5,343 nucleotides of DNA from Candidatus Helarchaeota archaeon (GCA_013375455.1 JABXJT010000153.1:1-5343), one strand, 5' to 3'; shown: positions 1 through 5,173, counted from the first letter of the stretch. Numbers and translations are program-made. Notes: a model not told the origin generated them from the letters alone.

Positions 1-1
1 G

Positions 2-244
2 ATAGGAATGTTGTATAAACCGCTCACTCTTGAGGTTGGCGCGTTAACCCCAGAAGGTAAGGCTTTATACTTAGAACCAGCCACGATAGACATGTTGTAT
101 ACCAATATAGGCAACTTTTACGAGAAAAACCCGCATGAAGAGATAACCACGACGACAGGTAGTGGTTTAAGCGAAGGTCCAGGCAACACTTTTACTTGTG
201 TATATTGGATGGGGCGCGCCTACGGAATAATCCCCGCACCTTAA
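2..244 (+). CDS. C-terminal part of an unrecognised protein (5' end outside window)
   Basis: The reading frame is open from the left edge of the window (Ile-Gly precede the first methionine at base 8) to the TAA at 242-244, so this is probably the end of a longer gene and not a 78-residue protein starting at base 8. No Shine-Dalgarno site can be judged because only 7 bases precede that ATG. The visible 80 residues have no clear membrane segment or signal peptide. A Thr/Gly/Ser-rich stretch (ITTTTGSGLSEG) lies in the middle, followed by an aromatic segment (CVYWMGRAYG) and the end IIPAP. I recognise no family or catalytic motif. The next gene starts 23 bases downstream on the same strand with a good ribosome-binding site, so the two may be co-transcribed. 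Coding status is fairly likely; function is unknown. Confidence 0.55.
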   Translation: MGMLYKPLTLEVGALTPEGKALYLEPATIDMLYTNIGNFYEKNPHEEITTTTGSGLSEGPGNTFTCVYWMGRAYGIIPAP

Positions 245-267
245 AACGTAAAAACTAAGGAGAGAGT

Positions 268-1941
268 ATGGAAATGGAAAAAAAACTTAAAATGGATATG
301 GGAGAATCTCATAAAACGGTATCAAAGACATTGAGGCCCTTGAAAGCAGTAGCAAAGGTCATCGGAATCCTCCTAATTTTCTTCGGATTTCTTGTTCTCG
401 TTTTAAGTTACGCCGTGAAGTATTTACTCGAGAATGGCTATACAGAGGAAGAACTGGAGCGGATTTTCTTAATCGTGTTTTTGGTGGGGTGGTTATTTTT
501 CGGCGGTGGTTTGGGTCTTTGTTTCGGTGTTAGCATAGTAACCCTCCCCAGCCAAACTAAAATAGACAAGCGTTTAGACCAGTATTTTAAAAACAGGGAA
601 AAGCCAACAAAATCGATTCGGTTCTTTTCTTTCCGCTGGAGTAAATTCCTTGCCGCGATCTTCCTGCTATTTCTCGGATTTTTGAATTTATTCATTATAA
701 CGGGTGCCATTTCTCATCATAATCCGCCTTATGGATGTGCGGTTGTGCTCGGAGGGCCTTCCTTTTATTATGTCATGGCGTTCTTTCCGCACGGCTTTGG
801 AATCGGATTGCTCTTATACGCAATCTTTTACTCACATAAGGCGAATGTAGCGAGCTCTGAGAATTATTTCTATTATAACCAATTCAAAAAGAACTCAACC
901 GTCAATACCGCCCTTCCAAAAACGGAGATTGAAATGATACAGTATCAAAATATTAATATAAATAAAAATTATGCCTGGGTTCTCACCTTAGTGCCATTTA
1001 GCATTTTAACTGCCATCCAAGGAGTTTACCTCCTAATGGCACCCATGCTAACAGATCCCACACAAGGCATTCTATTCTTAGTGACAGCCGTCTTAGAAAT
1101 TGGGGCACTCTATTTCTTGGCATTACGACCAGCGCATAACCTCAAAGTCACAACAAAAGAAAACCTTTACGAGACATGGTTTACCCCATATAAAGAGAAA
1201 ATAACAGAAATCCCCATTCCCGAGGAGGATCGGATAGGTAAAATTAATACTGAATTCATGAATGAAAATGATATTAGCCCGACACACAAACATTACACCA
1301 GGCTTCTTTTAGGAATCTTCTTTTTGGCATCCGGATTGATCATGTTAATTTTTTATTTTGTGGTTCATATCTTTGGTAATTTTTACACGATGGTCTCAAT
1401 CATCTTTGGTACTCTACTGATTATCAAGGCTGTTACTAACGACTTCAGTGATAAAAATGGTGTTCTCATTGATTATAATAAGGAAGATAAAACCTTAAAT
1501 TTTGAGCGGACTTATCGTTCGCACTTCGTTAAAATCAATACACTCCAATCCACTGACTTAGAAATATCAAACCAGTTCAGGAGATTAAATGTTTTTGAGC
1601 TTTTACTCATCCCGATACTTCTAGCTTTTGGTACAATCGAAACTGTCCAGAGCTGGGCCCTTTCCACCAGTCCAACTTTAATAATTAATTCTGTCATTAC
1701 TACAGCTTTTCTCTGTTTGGTCTATCTTCTCATTTTTATCCACGTCTGTGTTCCAATAGATCAGTTGAGAGTCAAGACACCTACCCTGAAATACAACATT
1801 CCAATTACGCTAACAGACCGCAAAAAACGCTTTTTAGAAGGGGTTAAACCTTTTAGTTCGAGAGGTTTATTCATCATAATAACCGGCGTTTCATCCGTAA
1901 TTGGCATCCTCATATACCTCAATCTTTATTTCTTTTTTTAA
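268..1941 (+). CDS. Polytopic membrane protein of unknown function, about 11 hydrophobic segments
   Basis: A 557-residue integral membrane protein. The ATG at 268 is preceded by AAGGAG at 257-262 with 5 bases between, which fixes the start; methionines at residues 3, 9 and 11 are less well placed. The first 25 residues are basic and soluble. Hydrophobic segments lie at about 28-50, 66-91, 126-147, 165-188, 236-258, 266-286, 345-367, 370-388, 441-460, 469-493 and 533-556, mostly in pairs separated by polar stretches of 35-60 residues. One of these (about 396-436, beginning NGVLIDYNKEDKTLNFERTY) looks like short beta strands, as in small PH-like membrane-associated domains, but this is only an impression. 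I see no transporter signature, ATPase motif, conserved charged residues inside membrane helices or protease motif. Hydrophobic pairs of similar size suggest internal duplication. The gene ends in a T-tract, and its last codons (LIYLNLY) are repeated in DNA just downstream. Substrate and role unknown. Confidence 0.85.
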   Translation: MEMEKKLKMDMGESHKTVSKTLRPLKAVAKVIGILLIFFGFLVLVLSYAVKYLLENGYTEEELERIFLIVFLVGWLFFGGGLGLCFGVSIVTLPSQTKIDKRLDQYFKNREKPTKSIRFFSFRWSKFLAAIFLLFLGFLNLFIITGAISHHNPPYGCAVVLGGPSFYYVMAFFPHGFGIGLLLYAIFYSHKANVASSENYFYYNQFKKNSTVNTALPKTEIEMIQYQNININKNYAWVLTLVPFSILTAIQGVYLLMAPMLTDPTQGILFLVTAVLEIGALYFLALRPAHNLKVTTKENLYETWFTPYKEKITEIPIPEEDRIGKINTEFMNENDISPTHKHYTRLLLGIFFLASGLIMLIFYFVVHIFGNFYTMVSIIFGTLLIIKAVTNDFSDKNGVLIDYNKEDKTLNFERTYRSHFVKINTLQSTDLEISNQFRRLNVFELLLIPILLAFGTIETVQSWALSTSPTLIINSVITTAFLCLVYLLIFIHVCVPIDQLRVKTPTLKYNIPITLTDRKKRFLEGVKPFSSRGLFIIITGVSSVIGILIYLNLYFFF

Positions 1942-1979
1942 CCAAATGTAATACAACCTCATATACCTCAATCTTTATT
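1908..1979 (+). repeat. Direct repeat pair (23 bp, exact) across the gene junction
   Basis: Bases 1908-1930 recur exactly at 1957-1979, 49 bases apart (each begins CCTCATATACC and ends CAATCTTTATT). The first copy is the coding end of the membrane-protein gene (Leu-Ile-Tyr-Leu-Asn-Leu-Tyr). The second lies in the gap before the zinc-ribbon gene, shifted by one frame relative to the first gene, and in the frame of the zinc-ribbon gene it again reads Leu-Ile-Tyr-Leu-Asn-Leu-Tyr with no stop between it and the ATG at 1997. A chance exact repeat of this length so close by is very unlikely, so this is a local duplication or an assembly artefact. Confidence 0.9.
1925..1939 (+). terminator. Candidate T-rich archaeal terminator at the end of the membrane-protein gene
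   Basis: The last codons and the stop codon of the membrane-protein gene form a pyrimidine tract with seven consecutive T at 1933-1939. Archaeal intrinsic termination needs little more than a U-rich tract in the transcript, so this could end transcription. There is no stem-loop before it, and the tract also encodes Tyr-Phe-Phe-Phe, so it may be only codon choice. Confidence 0.3.
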
Positions 1980-1987
1980 CTTTATTT

Positions 1988-2073
1988 ATTGGTTCAATGA
2001 TTTTCACAATAATCTTTGGGTCATTCTTAATGAAATGGGCTTACTTCATATTCATTGGTTCAATGATTTTCAC
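1988..2073 (+). repeat. Direct repeat pair (20 bp, exact) around the start of the zinc-ribbon gene
   Basis: Bases 1988-2007 (ATTGGTTCAATGATTTTCAC) recur exactly at 2054-2073. Extending leftwards to 1983 and 2049 gives 24 of 25 matches. The spacing is 66 bases, exactly 22 codons, so both copies read Ile-Gly-Ser-Met-Ile-Phe-Thr in the frame of the zinc-ribbon gene, and the peptide match extends upstream (Tyr-x-x-Phe before each). The first copy contains the ATG at 1997, so its upstream half would be non-coding if that ATG is the start. Confidence 0.9.
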
Positions 2074-2272
2074 GGTACTTTGCATTATTCTCTTCATCAC
2101 CATTCCTGGCTTTCCTCTCTTCATTTTCTTTTTTCTCCCTCCGATTTACTGCTGGGGTTATAAGGCTCAATCGGATTCTGATTCCTATTCTGTACCAAAA
2201 TGTCCCCATTGTGGAAAAGCCCTTCTTTATGGAAAGACTCGCTTTTGTCCCCATTGTGGGAAAGCTCTTTAG
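1997..2272 (+). CDS. Small membrane-anchored C4 zinc-ribbon protein
   Basis: A 91-residue protein with a hydrophobic N-terminal part (two likely membrane segments, about 15-37 and 38-54, separated by a Pro-Gly turn), a short Ser/Asp-rich linker (59-66) and a C-terminal zinc ribbon with two CPHCGKAL knuckles: Cys69, Cys72, Cys84 and Cys87. Many archaeal and bacterial membrane proteins carry such an N- or C-terminal ribbon; the zinc site is structural or mediates binding, and no enzyme function is implied. The start is uncertain: no Shine-Dalgarno site precedes the ATG at 1997, and the ATG at 2030, which gives an 80-residue protein beginning MKWAYFIF, is an equally good or better start because it removes the duplicated IGSMIFT segment. 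The DNA encoding the two knuckles (2201-2220 and 2246-2265) matches in 19 of 20 bases. It follows the membrane-protein gene by 55 bases. Confidence 0.7.
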   Translation: MIFTIIFGSFLMKWAYFIFIGSMIFTVLCIILFITIPGFPLFIFFFLPPIYCWGYKAQSDSDSYSVPKCPHCGKALLYGKTRFCPHCGKAL

Positions 2273-2285
2273 AATAAGGAATAAT

Positions 2286-2293
2286 TTTAAATT
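2286..2293 (+). promoter_or_regulatory. Candidate TATA element before the second zinc-ribbon gene
   Basis: TTTAAATT lies 42 bases before the ATG at 2328 in an AT-rich gap of 55 bases. With the usual archaeal distance of about 25 bases, transcription would begin near 2315, giving a short leader that still holds the GGTGA site at 2318-2322. No clear BRE is visible, so this is weak. Confidence 0.22.
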
Positions 2294-2327
2294 ATTTGAT
2301 TATCATTCAATATTAGCGGTGAAAGAA

Positions 2328-2624
2328 ATGAAAACGTGCAAGTATTGCGGTGCAATAATCATCAATGAAATCTGTCCCGTGTGCAATCGGACTTTTATTA
2401 CTCCACCAACGTTGAGTAATGCAGCTCTTTTTGATTTAAATCCTCATTTGAAGAAACGTTTTGAATGGCGAGAAAATATACGGCGCACCACTGGAATGCC
2501 AGAATTGCCCGTGGATCCTACCAAGTTTAACCTCGAGGATCTTCCCCCTAAAAATATACCAAAGGACATCGAGCTCCCAAGGAAGAAAAAGAAGGATAAA
2601 GATATCGAACGTTTGGAATTTTAA
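2328..2624 (+). CDS. Small soluble zinc-ribbon protein with basic C-terminal tail
   Basis: A 98-residue protein starting at ATG 2328, with GGTGA at 2318-2322 as a likely Shine-Dalgarno site 5 bases away. The frame is open further upstream to 2211, but that extension overlaps the preceding gene and the zinc ribbon begins right at this ATG, so the short form is preferred. Residues 4-19 form a compact ribbon or knuckle pair: Cys4-x2-Cys7 and Cys16-x2-Cys19. The rest is polar and Pro-rich, with an aromatic/basic helix-like stretch (about 39-53, LKKRFEWRENIRR) and a highly charged tail containing RKKKKDKD at 85-92. There is no membrane segment. The layout suggests a small zinc-binding nucleic-acid or protein-binding factor, but I do not recognise the family. 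It converges on the TPR gene, with only 22 bases between the two stop codons. Confidence 0.75.
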   Translation: MKTCKYCGAIIINEICPVCNRTFITPPTLSNAALFDLNPHLKKRFEWRENIRRTTGMPELPVDPTKFNLEDLPPKNIPKDIELPRKKKKDKDIERLEF

Positions 2625-2646
2625 ATTCTTCTCAATAATTTTGCTT
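2625..2646. terminator. Convergent intergenic gap with T-rich tract
   Basis: The 22 bases between two convergent stop codons include AATAATTTTG followed by TTTT on the plus strand (T-rich from 2636 to 2648), a plausible archaeal terminator for the zinc-ribbon gene. No equally T-rich tract is seen on the minus strand directly after the TPR gene, so transcripts from the two strands may overlap. Confidence 0.3.
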
Positions 2647-3951
2647 TTAGCTACTCGCACTAAAAGGAATGGACTCCATATCTATCGTATGTTGATTCCC
2701 CTCCAAATCTTCAAACGTGACTGTGGCGGATAAGTTCGTATCAACCTTTTCATTAGCTAGAATTCGGAATGTAAAGAGGAATTCCTCTTTAGGGCCAAGC
2801 GAATGCAATTTTTTTTCTTGACTTCCCTCTGCTAATTCAAGTTCTTCGGGAAGTGTTAATGCAAAACTTAGATTCATACATTCCCCTTTTCCAAGGTTTT
2901 TGAGGTTCAACGAAATTGCAACCGGCTCCCCAATGGACACCGATATTTCAGGCAACTCAGGTTCGATGATCAATTTAGGTTTCCCTGGAAGAATCTCAAA
3001 TGTCTTTAGAACTTTTAGTGGAAATTGAAATTCCTCTATCTTACAAATCAATGACAAGGGGCCCACTTTCAATTTTCCTTGAATGCGTGGTCGTAATTTA
3101 AAAACAATTTTCCTATTGTCTGATCCGATCTGTTTATCATCCACGAGATCAAAAAGCCTGTCAAAAGCCAACGTGCTGTCTATTATTTCTAAATCTGGTG
3201 GTTTCTTTATCAAAACACTCACTTCTATAGTATCGCCTGCCCGAATCTCTTTCTTATCAGCAGTTATCGCGACAATTGTATTGATATAATGGGCTAACAA
3301 CCGTTTAACCGTCTTAAAGAGGCTATATACTCCCTCATCTACTTTTATTTTATTCAGCTGAAGTTCAATCTCGTCTAAATTGTCAGCTTTTTTTTGGAGA
3401 ATCGTATTGATTACTACAATGGCAAATTGTATGATCTTGTTTTTCTTAATTTGTGGGAAGGTACTCTTTGCAACTTTTTTCTTCATTAAGGCTATTCCAT
3501 CATCAAATTTGCCTTGGGCTACATTACAAAGTGCAATGATACTATAGACCTCAAGAATCTCTAATTCTGCATCCACCTTCTCATAAAAATCGATTACTGA
3601 TTGGTAATGTTTGATGGCATTCTTATATTTTTTAAAATGTAAAATGAGGTCAGCGGCGTAATAGGCTGCCTTCGCTGCATCATAATGCTTCTTTTCTATA
3701 ATAAAACACTCACACAACTTTAAGGAACATCTTTCAGCGCGCTTTAGATCATTCGCCTGAATGAAAACTTCTACAGCTTTCTTGAAATCAGATTCTGCTT
3801 TTGAATATTTCCCTGATGCGAGGTGTTTCTCTCCTTTTTGATAGTGGTTCAGCGCCTTATCTGCCAGCTTTTTATTTTTCAATAGTTCCTCTGACTGCCC
3901 CTCTTCCTCTTTTTGCTCAGCTAACAGATTCTCTGCCCAATCTCGACTCAT
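2647..3951 (-). CDS. TPR / alpha-SNAP-like helical protein with two C-terminal beta-sandwich domains
   Basis: A 434-residue soluble protein without signal peptide or membrane segment, so probably cytosolic. The ATG at 3951 is chosen; a GTG at 3960 in the same frame would add three residues, and neither has a strong Shine-Dalgarno site. Residues 1-30 are charged and helical. Residues 31-165 are TPR-like helix pairs, the first nearly canonical (G-x-Y-x-KAE-x2-FKKAVE at 47-61), then an Ala/Tyr-rich pair (DAAKAAYYAADLI) and KNAIKHYQSVIDFYEKV; this Ala-rich style recalls alpha-SNAP. More helix follows to about 224. Residues 225-322 look like a beta sandwich with a strand pattern and an RPRIQGKLKVGPL element resembling the beta domain before vWA-like DUF58 domains. 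Residues 325-426 resemble a CARDB/NEW3-type Ig-like domain (VSIGEPVAISLNLKNLGKGE, then LGPKEEFLFTFRI). Helical repeats plus beta sandwiches suggest a scaffold or adaptor. It is divergent from the Roadblock-GTPase gene. Exact family unknown. Confidence 0.85.
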   Translation of the reverse strand: MSRDWAENLLAEQKEEEGQSEELLKNKKLADKALNHYQKGEKHLASGKYSKAESDFKKAVEVFIQANDLKRAERCSLKLCECFIIEKKHYDAAKAAYYAADLILHFKKYKNAIKHYQSVIDFYEKVDAELEILEVYSIIALCNVAQGKFDDGIALMKKKVAKSTFPQIKKNKIIQFAIVVINTILQKKADNLDEIELQLNKIKVDEGVYSLFKTVKRLLAHYINTIVAITADKKEIRAGDTIEVSVLIKKPPDLEIIDSTLAFDRLFDLVDDKQIGSDNRKIVFKLRPRIQGKLKVGPLSLICKIEEFQFPLKVLKTFEILPGKPKLIIEPELPEISVSIGEPVAISLNLKNLGKGECMNLSFALTLPEELELAEGSQEKKLHSLGPKEEFLFTFRILANEKVDTNLSATVTFEDLEGNQHTIDMESIPFSASS

Positions 3952-3987
3952 TTTCAACACTCTAAAATCTAGAATTCAAACCAAAAG

Positions 3988-3999
3988 ATAATTAAAATT
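3988..3999 (-). promoter_or_regulatory. Candidate TATA element for the TPR gene
   Basis: On the minus strand AATTTTAATTAT lies about 37-48 bases before the ATG at 3951. With the usual archaeal spacing, transcription would start near 3965 and give a leader of about 15 bases. The same 10-mer AATTAAAATT occurs in the candidate plus-strand promoter at 4080-4089. This is supported only by composition and position. Confidence 0.3.
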
Positions 4000-4040
4000 G
4001 CACTTCTATTTCTTAATTAACTTTATTGATAACCTGAAAA

Positions 4041-4064
4041 AACCAGACCGTTACGGCTTTGGTT
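4041..4064. promoter_or_regulatory. Interrupted palindrome in the divergent promoter region, possible operator
   Basis: AACCA (4041-4045) pairs with TGGTT (4060-4064), and CCGT (4048-4051) pairs with ACGG (4053-4056) around a central T at 4052; the unpaired bases are GA on the left and CTT on the right. It is the only GC-containing island in an otherwise AT-rich gap, and lies roughly midway between two divergent genes and just before candidate plus-strand TATA sequences. This is a typical place for the binding site of a dimeric regulator. It could also be chance, as the arms are short. Confidence 0.35.
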
Positions 4065-4079
4065 GTAATTAAAAAAGAG

Positions 4080-4089
4080 AATTAAAATT
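4080..4089 (+). promoter_or_regulatory. Candidate TATA element for the Roadblock-GTPase gene
   Basis: AATTAAAATT lies 51 bases before the last base of the leader, in an A-rich stretch; transcription would start near 4110-4115, giving a leader of about 30 bases that includes the Shine-Dalgarno site. An alternative is GTAATTAAAAAAG at 4065-4077, directly after the palindrome. Neither has an obvious BRE. Confidence 0.27.
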
Positions 4090-4127
4090 CCTTCAGCACT
4101 AAAAAATTGAGTGAAATTAGATAAATA

Positions 4128-4131
4128 GAGG
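4128..4131 (+). promoter_or_regulatory. Ribosome-binding site that decides a GTG start
   Basis: GAGG at 4128-4131 is 9 bases before the GTG at 4141 and only 4 bases before an out-of-frame ATG at 4136. An in-frame TAG at 4126-4128 blocks any further upstream start of the GTPase gene, and there is no ATG in the correct frame before the Roadblock domain, so GTG 4141 is almost forced. The ATG at 4136 opens an eight-codon frame ending in TAG at 4160-4162, overlapping the true start. Confidence 0.6.
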
Positions 4132-4140
4132 ACGAATGGC

Positions 4141-5154
4141 GTGTCAACGAGTAAAACGTTAGAAGAGATCCTCAAAAAATACTTGAGCATCCTCCAGTTA
4201 CGCAAGTTCAAAGTCAAGGGCTCCACGATTGTGGATCGTGAGGGCCTCATCATTTCCTCCATCCTCAACGAGGAAATCCAGAAGGATGAAGATGCTGTTG
4301 GAATGATTACCGGTATTCTACAAGGATTATCAGAGCGAATTAAAAATGAGTTCAAGACCGGCCTTTTCAAGAATGCTATGATTGAAACCGACCAGTATAT
4401 ATTCTATTTCGTAGAAGCCGGAGATGAAGCCATCCTCACCACTATCATGGACAATACTCCCGATCTTGATTTGGGCGGGATACGACCCTACGCTCGAATC
4501 TTCACCCGCAAGATAGATGACACCCTCTCTGGCAAACCGACAACCCCAGGAATCGTGGCGGTGGAACCGTCAATGGCTTCAAGTGCCGCCCCTGGCGCCG
4601 TTGCGGAAGAAGTTGCTCCTGCGCATCATTTTAAATGTAAGGCGATCATCGTCGGTGATTTTTCAGTAGGAAAAACAAGTCTTTTGGTCCAATTTGCCGA
4701 AAAGAAATTCACGGTGGATTATAAACCTACCATTGGCGTATCCGTGGTCAAGAAAGAATATTACTTTGAGGAATCGGATACGCTTGTTGATCTTCTCCTC
4801 TACGATATCGCCGCACAATCTCGATTTCTTAGCGTCCGACATCGTTACTATGAGGGCGCCGATATCGCAATGATTGTTTTCGACGTCACCCGCCCCGAAA
4901 CGCTCGATTCTGTTCATAATTGGTACTATGATGTTTCAAAATTCTTGGGCGGGAAGCTCCCGAGTGTGGTGGTTGCAAATAAGACCGATCTAACGGAACA
5001 GAGAAAAGTAGACGCGAAACAGGCTGAAATTCTCGCGAAAACGCTAGATCTGCCGTACGTTGAGACCTCCGCAAAAACAGCGGATAATGTAGATAGCGCA
5101 TTTAAAATGCTTGTAGAAGAATTTTTGAAAGTGCGCATCATACCTGGGGAATAA
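4141..5154 (+). CDS. Roadblock/LC7 domain fused to a Ras/Rab-type small GTPase
   Basis: A 337-residue cytosolic two-domain protein starting at GTG. Residues about 5-115 are a Roadblock/LC7 domain: an N-terminal helix, the strand-turn GSTIVDREGLIISS (27-40), a central helix (52-70), then FKNAMIETDQYIFYFVEAGDEAILTT in which two strands end with the usual D-x-AIL. Residues 126-162 are a Pro/Ala-rich flexible linker. Residues 165-333 are a small GTPase: P-loop GDFSVGKT (172-179), switch I Thr197 in PTIGV, switch II DIAAQ (222-226), NKTD (280-283) and ETSAK (308-312). The order of elements and PTIGV are Ras/Rab-like, not Arf- or Rag-like. Unlike canonical DTAGQ, Ala225 replaces the invariant glycine, while the catalytic-type Gln226 remains. 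The C-terminus (VRIIPGE) has no prenylation cysteine. In MglA/MglB a Roadblock protein is the GAP of a GTPase, and in Ragulator Roadblock proteins scaffold Rag GTPases; here one chain carries both, so the Roadblock part may regulate the GTPase in cis or mediate dimerisation. Specific pathway unknown. Confidence 0.95.
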   Translation: MSTSKTLEEILKKYLSILQLRKFKVKGSTIVDREGLIISSILNEEIQKDEDAVGMITGILQGLSERIKNEFKTGLFKNAMIETDQYIFYFVEAGDEAILTTIMDNTPDLDLGGIRPYARIFTRKIDDTLSGKPTTPGIVAVEPSMASSAAPGAVAEEVAPAHHFKCKAIIVGDFSVGKTSLLVQFAEKKFTVDYKPTIGVSVVKKEYYFEESDTLVDLLLYDIAAQSRFLSVRHRYYEGADIAMIVFDVTRPETLDSVHNWYYDVSKFLGGKLPSVVVANKTDLTEQRKVDAKQAEILAKTLDLPYVETSAKTADNVDSAFKMLVEEFLKVRIIPGE

Positions 5155-5165
5155 AAATCCCGGAC

Positions 5166-5173
5166 TTTATTTT
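5166..5173 (+). terminator. Weak T-rich tract after the GTPase gene
   Basis: TTTATTTT begins 11 bases after the stop codon of the GTPase gene. It is a possible archaeal terminator, but it is short and interrupted, so read-through into the transporter gene 43 bases downstream is quite possible. Confidence 0.22.

Noticed and set aside
1..101. Imperfect repeat of about 17 bases (1-17 and 85-101, 15 matches, spacing 28 codons), suggesting tandem protein repeats
   Set aside because: The protein sequences between the two copies do not resemble each other beyond Met-Leu-Tyr, and the first copy is at the window edge, so no repeat unit can be supported.
438..710. Minus-strand open frame of 90 codons inside the membrane-protein gene
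   Set aside because: Its basic, low-complexity product is what the complement of hydrophobic-helix codons gives; the plus-strand gene has a good ribosome-binding site and membrane-helix pattern.
2211..2327. Upstream extension of the second zinc-ribbon gene (open frame starting at ATG 2211)
   Set aside because: It overlaps the zinc-knuckle coding part of the previous gene in another frame; the ATG at 2328 has a GGTGA site at good distance and begins right at the first Cys-x2-Cys.
2461..2733. Plus-strand open frame of 90 codons across the convergent stop region
   Set aside because: It overlaps the zinc-ribbon gene in another frame and the end of the TPR gene on the other strand, and shows no domain or ribosome-binding site.
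4023..4370. Minus-strand open frame of 115 codons under the start of the GTPase gene
   Set aside because: It lies antisense to the Roadblock domain, which is clearly coding, covers the divergent promoter region, and its product has no recognisable domain.
4141..5154. Reading the GTPase as a Rag/Gtr protein
   Set aside because: Rag proteins have the GTPase first and the Roadblock domain at the C-terminus; here the order is reversed, and switch I (PTIGV) is Ras/Rab-like.
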